In this document: one piece after another, positions 58,571 to 64,000 of the stretch
How the letters are laid out: each line of letters starts with the position of its first letter
Numbering within the stretch: position 1 is the stretch's first letter
DNA from: Marasmius tenuissimus
Lineage: Eukaryota > Basidiomycota > Agaricomycetes > Agaricales > Marasmiaceae
DNA: 64,000 nt
Reading direction: 5' to 3'
Assembly (NCBI GenBank): GCA_029532415.1
Contig: JAQOTA010000002.1
Location: 186,001-250,000 of the forward strand
Position numbers and translations under genes: made by a program
Notes under the pieces: generated by a model
What the model saw: the letters and a program-made list of their open reading frames with translations, nothing else
The model's database searches: none
Told to the model about the DNA's origin: nothing

Positions 58571-59035
58571 TCACCAAGTTAAGCCGGTACCTGACGATCC
58601 CGCTGGGAACCCCCAACCCATCGCTTGAATTTGACAAATTGAACCAATTTTCTGCCCAACGTCCTGAGACGGCCCTACTGAAACCTCAAGCAATTGTGCT
58701 GGCGGGGTGACGCGATGTCAACCACGTACCTTTTTCCCAGTGTGCATGTTCTGGCCTCCATGGGTATTCTGGATTCGCGTGCCCAACGTTCGAGAGGTGT
58801 CAATGGAAGGCGCTGTCGATGGTGCGGTGGTATTATGGGTGTTTTGGTCCCCGTGCCTTGAACGCACGACTGAGGAGGAGTCGACAAAGGACGTTGGCGA
58901 CGATCGTATGCTTATACGGCATTGCGGGGCGTTGATGTTAATTGAGATGTTGAATTGCGATCCTTCCACACCGGAGAAGCTGGGGTTGCCCCTAAAAGTA
59001 TGATCTGACGAGTCGGCGAAGAAATGTGCGGGCAT
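58571..59035 (-). CDS. Small protein with Gly/Asn-rich N-terminal motif
   Basis: Exons 59035-58730 and 58684-58571 (45-bp intron) join in phase to 139 aa. The start reads HFFADSSDHTFRGNPSF then SGVEGSQFNISINI. This FF..S..F.G..F..V.G.Q.N pattern is one I recall at the N-termini of many basidiomycete NLR-like and kinase proteins. Here no NACHT, kinase or repeat domain follows; only a Ser/Thr/Asn-rich linker (HNTTAPSTAPSIDTS) and a short tail. It may be a stand-alone or truncated version. Confidence 0.55.
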
Positions 59036-62000
59036 GACTTGAGAGAACTGGACAACCAGTAGTTTCACACGACAAAGTCAGAGGTTTGCCAGCAGGGATG
59101 AAGCGGGCGCTTGTTTGTTCCTTAGTTCTCAACCACAACCATCGATTATCCTCAGTGCTCAAACTCAACTTTTCCTCGGTCACATTCACGCGAGTATTTA
59201 GAACCAGAGTTGGAGGGTTGGAGAATCGACCAAGAGACAGAGAGCTTGGAAGGAAGACAGGAAAGCAAAGGAGAAAGTACGTGTATTGCCGAAGTCTGTT
59301 TTATTCACAATTCTTTGCCCTCTCAGATCATTCATTGCCCGCAAGGTTCTGAACATTCAATTGGCGCGTTGTACAATGGATATACCTAATCAAACCGATC
59401 ATTCCAGCCGTCGCAACTCGAGAAACAGCCCTCCGTTCCCCTCACGATCAACTTAACCTAACGCGATCGATTCCTGACTTCAACTTCATCTTTCCTCCGT
59501 CGTGTCTTATTCTCCCTAGGAAGCGTTTCTATGGACGGGAAGTATGCCTTCGAAGGTATCGGGTCTCGTGCTGGCTACGGGCACGATTTCGCCCTCCTAG
59601 GTCCGCTCAACTCGGCGTAACTCGGTAATAATCACCGCCCACTTGCAAGACTGTCCGGCTTCGCCAGCTCGAGCCCTCCCCCGCGCATATGGATAACCTC
59701 GTGTATCTCCATCTCCATGCACGGTTGTCGACAATCCGGTTCGCCGGGCAGAGGCCTTGCCTAATCCCAAAGCAACATCCGCCGTTTACCCAACCTTCCT
59801 TGCTACAGAACTCGAGCGTATGCGTTGAGCTGAGGATGGCACATCTGCTTTTCAAGTTGGAAGCAGGCGCTGATTGTAATGCTCCCAGTGTACCGAGCTC
59901 GTTTTCGAAGTTTGGACACACGAATCAGCGCAGCGGATGGTGGACGCTCCTTGACACTCCTTTCGAGCTGTCGTCGCGATATACGAGGGCTGGGGGCAGT
60001 GTTGATAGAGGTCAATGTCGGGATTGGGGGTAGGAATTTGGCTCGATCGGTACTTCGTTTGGTTTGAAGTCACGTCCACCTATCATTTTCAACCCGCGTT
60101 TACGACGACAGAAGCTTTACCTCAATCCACCAACTCCCACCGAATACGAAGGATATCCCATGCCGTCTTCTCTGCAGCGCCGACAGTCCAAGCTACCACA
60201 TGCGCATAGCATAGGTGTTATAAGTACCCTGACCCCGCTCATTCAAAGTCAGGAAGGTTGGTGAATACGTCGAGGCTGGTGGACCAAGATTGGACCAAGA
60301 TGTAAGTCGAGGGATACAACGTTCTCCGACGGATACCCACATCAGACATGTCTTCAGTTCAGCCCAACCGTATCGTCCACGTCACTACGAACATCTTCCA
60401 TTTTGTTCCTTAGTTGACCGGTATCGTTGCTACGAAACCCTCGGGCCTCGGGCACCAAACCAGTAATCAGGCAATTCCTTTCGCCTCGTACACGGAAGGA
60501 ATTGGACGATCACCAATGGCAGGATGACCTAGGATGACGAGTATTTGTTGGAACGAATGGATACGTACATGCCGGTTGCCTTCAAAACGTATCGTAGCTC
60601 GAGTTAACGCGCCCCCACCTTCGTAATTTGCATCCTTCCTCTTTGATCAACTTCGCACACACGAACATCAGTATTCATCCATTTTCTTGTGTCTTTCAAC
60701 CCTTAGGGTCCAACAACTATACTCTTCTAACCTTTCGGGCAAGTACACTGTGAGATATGATCACCCAACACAAACTCCAGAGAGCTAGATACTCTTACCG
60801 TGCGCTTCTCGCGTTGTTGGTACCGTCGAAATATGATGAAAATTCATCCTCCTTGTTGCAACTTCTAAATCAATACCATACATATTCTGCTACTTCGAGT
60901 GAATAAATTGGGAATTGTGACTCAGAATAACTTACAATTTTGTGGTGCATCAATACCATAGGCATTGCGGATGGGGATAAGCAATGAATCCTCGACTAGA
61001 ATAGCTTACTGTTGGGCCGTCAAGGATACCTCAGAAATACGTTGCGCATGGGCGTACATCATTCCTAATCAATTCGAGTGAGGAATAGTTTAGAAAGAAA
61101 GAATGAGATGTTCGGAGCAAAGATAGGTAAGGTAAAAGGTATGAGGAATATTCAGCATGTTCATCGATACCGAAATGCCTCATATTCGGCGCAAACCTCT
61201 GAGATATCTAAGTCTTATCGAAGACCGCGATATTTCACGATCGTGCTTTGCATACTCGGCATCTCAATGTGTTGCATCTTCCAGGTCACTAATGTCATGC
61301 TAGTTTCGGGCTTGCGATATTGACTCAATACTCAAAGATTCGAGTTCATGTTCTGTGCAGAAATTCGCAACCCTTCTCCAGACCAAATATGGTGTGAAAG
61401 TATCACGACAAATTTATTGCGCGTATTTGGCTGCCTAAATAATGTTAACCCCCAGCTGTGTTACTACAAGAGCGGCCATACTACTTACTGTGCGCCATTT
61501 GCTGAGCAGCCGCTGGAAATCACGACGGTTTCTAATTTCTGAAACTTTAAATTGAACCATTCAAGGCCCAAGGGCTATCTACAAGTGTTGTGATTCAAAC
61601 CCCGTAGCCCCAGTCGAAAATCACGGAAGCTCACCGTAACGTCGTTGGTAGAGTTAGCTAGGTTGAGTCTTTAAGCTTTGGCGCTTGCGCTCAAATCAGT
61701 AGCGCCGGTGAATAAATTCACACGCAACTGACGCGTCGAGAACTCGCACTTGCTCTTGATTCTCAACCACCATCACTTTCCAACGGTCAGCTCATCATGG
61801 TGCAATCGTATCGACGCTCATCAATATATTAACTCAAAGCCAGCAAAACAATCAAAGGGTAGAACTGAAGGTTAGAATCGAGATGGAACTTGTCGATGGG
61901 GTGCGTGTTCAACTTCGAAAAAACAGTTTCTATAAGGATACTGATCATTTTTACAGTAACTTCCATTAGCTTTGACTCGGTCTCAATGCGTAACGAGCTG

Positions 62001-62200
62001 AAGACTCTTCAATAACACGAACAACAGCTGACAGAGACAACTCACCGGTATTTCCACTCAGCTTACGGTGGACTCAGCATCCGACCTGTACGATGTAGCC
62101 CAAGACGTCGACTGCATCTCGTCCCGGTTCCACCAACTTTGAGTGTTTTTGAACGGTGACGTATGCACCGTCATGATTGTCATGACTCTCGAATCCCGAT
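59036..62200. other. 3 kb without a confident gene
   Basis: Overlapping frames at 59607-60260 on both strands have some coding character, but splice paths are not convincing. 61680-61920 is a second copy of the 31.9-32.2 kb block (AAATCAGTAGCGCCGGTG, CTGACGCGTC, ATGGAACTTGTCGATG). Confidence 0.45.
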
Positions 62201-63080
62201 TCCTTTCACGACCACCGCATGGACCACCCCGCCAGGTATATAAACCCAACACGTCCGAATAGTCAACAATCTTCCTTCCCTCCCACCGCTACCTCTTCGC
62301 CCCCTGGCCTCTCAAAACTATTCCCTCGTTCGCTCCCCCGCTTCTCTTCCCTCGCCCTTTGCTTATATTTGGTTTACATCATTCCAGACTGTAGGTCCAG
62401 TCTACCATGTCATCAGCCTTTCTTGAACCAACTGACCATATCAAGCGGGTTTTTTTGTTGATCTTTGGTTGCAGCAAATGTGACAGTTAAGCCATAACGC
62501 GAAGAGAAGGTACGCTTGCACCCAGGTTTGTTCAATATTATTGCTAACTATATGCATCTAGTTCGGGCGCTAGGTTCCTCGTCTTGCTGCAACACTGACT
62601 GTGTGTTCAAGGTAGGACACGATTAATGGCACCTTTCTCAAACCGTCGACTGAATACCTTTCCCTTAGCGCTACCATCAATGCTCGTCATCGTGTGTACT
62701 CCAGCGGGCCGCGACTCTAGTCGGTTCGTCGCTTTTACTTGTTTTTTTATTCATGCTGGTGCTAACTCTCGTCGTCTCTGTGCAGCTTCTGGTGATCGAC
62801 ATGTTACCCAAGAGATGGAATGAAGAAGATGATAGCGCTGGGAGCAAGAATAATGCCGGCTCCTCCCTCACCTTCTACCTATTCTTGTTGAGTGCTCCGA
62901 ACTATCACCCACGCCCAACCCCTATCGTCTACTACTGTATCACGATTGTCTGTACCTTATTTATGTGTTCAATGACATTTTTTTGCTCCCTATTTGTGTC
63001 GTCTGTGAGAGTTGCGAAAGGTCCCCAGATGAACAAATGCTCGGCGTGTATGGCCTGCGGTTGCCAGTCTGCCCGTTGAA
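62201..63080 (+). ncRNA. Spliced transcription unit without a convincing protein
   Basis: TATATAAA at 62237-62244 and a long CT-rich leader suggest a strong promoter. Introns with good branch sites follow: about 62509-62561 (TTGCTAAC), 62612-62670 (acceptor CCCTTAG) and about 62711-62786 (GTGCTAAC, TGTGCAG). Exons between them are short. The only sizeable frame (62753-63079, 108 codons) starts inside a likely intron. A small Cys-rich frame (SSSCCNTDCVFK) crosses the second exon. It could be a small protein gene or a spliced noncoding RNA. Confidence 0.35.
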
Positions 63081-63599
63081 GAAGATGATTTTGATCCACA
63101 CAAGGATCGAGGACAAAGCAGTCGGAGGGTCGGAGTTGGAGTAAGTGGGTCCAGGCACCGAGGATCGTGGGATGCCTCGAGGTTGCGGGGTAGATGATCA
63201 GTACACGTAAGTAGATCAACACGTACCTTAGACGCGCCGAGTCGCGAATAACTTATCAGTTAACTTGAAATAAACTTGATTTGACTTGAGGGAAGACTTG
63301 AGAGGTAAACTTGAGAGTTATAGACGCGTAGCGTCGAGGGACGTTGTGGGAGTGAGCAAGAAAAGCTGGATTTCGTAAGATGCCAAAGCATCCCATACAG
63401 ACTGGCAGTTGAACTACGCTAACCGAAAGCGGACGTACTGTACAGTTTATGTAAATGATTCACACAGACCAGGAAGATGCCGAGTACAGTACTTGATCAA
63501 GAGAACGAACAAAGGAAGGGTTAAGAGGGGGATTTTGATATACAGTGACCGTCCCAAGTGGGAAAGAATTGACTAGTCCAAGGAATACTCACATCCCCA

Positions 63600-63962
63600 C
63601 TACCTGTCAGACGTGCGGTGCTATTTGGAGGGTGACCAAGCCTCATGAGCGCAGACGGAATGGACGAGGTTCCGCAAGCGGCACTCAGCCACGCTGGGAA
63701 AGGTAGATAGGGTGCTTGTAGTTCCTGGTGTCGTCGTAGGTACGAATTGATGGAAATAATATGTCTGAAACGCGAAACATAAACTTGTGAGCAAAGTAAC
63801 CGAGACGGAGAGCAAGATGGAAAGAAGCAGAATAAAGCGGAAATGAGACTAAATACCAAAACCGTGTGTGGTTCAGCATGGACTACCACACCGTCATTGA
63901 TCATTTCTTCCAGCTTGGCAGCGTCTGGCCATCTCGGTCACTCTGACAGCTTCTGACCAGAT
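63600..63962 (-). CDS. Partial orphan near the right edge
   Basis: The frame AAKLEEMINDGVVVHAEPHTVL (63935-63855) meets a GTATTTAG donor. After a ~90-bp intron an acceptor TTTCAG at about 63770 opens TYYFHQFVPTTTPGTTSTL and ending LVHSVCAHEAWSPSK. The 5' part probably lies beyond 64000. Family unknown. Confidence 0.4.
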
Positions 63963-64000
63963 TCCCCATCTTGACGAGTTCTGGTCATAACGGCCATCCT

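Noticed and set aside
62753..63079. 108-codon frame with two hydrophobic stretches
   Set aside because: Its start lies inside a likely intron (branch TGCTAAC, acceptor GTGCAG at about 62786), and hydrophobicity comes from T-rich sequence.

Overview
The window is nuclear DNA of a filamentous basidiomycete (Agaricomycetes). A Rhizoctonia/Ceratobasidium-like member of the Cantharellales is my best guess. That name rests on recalled family resemblance, not on a search. Direct evidence for a fungus: GT-AG introns of about 45-75 bp, many with CTAAC/CTGAC-type branch sites and pyrimidine tracts; no ribosome-binding sites or operons; F-box, MYND, HMG-box and Myb proteins; and DNA transposon remnants. 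I rebuilt most genes by hand-splicing and checking that phase is kept across every junction. Several starts and small exons remain uncertain.

Layout. 0-9.3 kb: a nucleotidyltransferase-fold-like gene running off the left edge (-), a helix-turn-helix nuclear protein (-), a MYND-finger protein (+) and a PHO80/Pcl-type cyclin (-). 9.7-13 kb: a 1.6-kb element with ~490-bp terminal inverted repeats and an 8-bp target duplication, then a second, more decayed inverted-repeat element. 14-25 kb: poorly conserved regulators, namely two overlapping antisense gene models, an HMG-box gene, a membrane-anchored orphan, a 12-exon gene built from tandemly duplicated exon-plus-intron units and ending in an HMG-box-like domain, and a convergent membrane/Cys gene sharing its stop codon. 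25-34 kb: a 15-exon, 955-aa orphan, a truncated paralog of the 42-kb orphan, an F-box gene and a small orphan.

34-41 kb: a hAT-transposase-derived gene with a stop codon and a lost catalytic Asp, its repeat-like 3' region interrupted by a 160-bp MITE, and an F-box gene split by an in-frame TGA. 42-49 kb: a 963-aa Agaricomycete orphan, a small coiled-coil protein and a two-repeat Myb protein that also carries duplicated exon-intron units. 49.9-56 kb: further copies of the hAT-associated repeat around a coiled-coil gene with a degenerate J-like tail. 56-64 kb: small orphans, including one gene with two 32-bp introns and one with a Gly/Asn-rich N-terminal motif. A spliced unit follows with no convincing protein, and a partial gene sits at the right edge.

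No biosynthetic cluster, CRISPR, rRNA or convincing tRNA is visible. The theme is an accessory, repeat-rich region dominated by DNA-binding or nuclear regulators and domesticated or decaying transposons. The strongest novelty candidates are the two genes that grew by tandem duplication of whole exon-intron cassettes, the long inverted-repeat element that keeps an open frame in its arms, and the MITE dated by paralogous empty sites.
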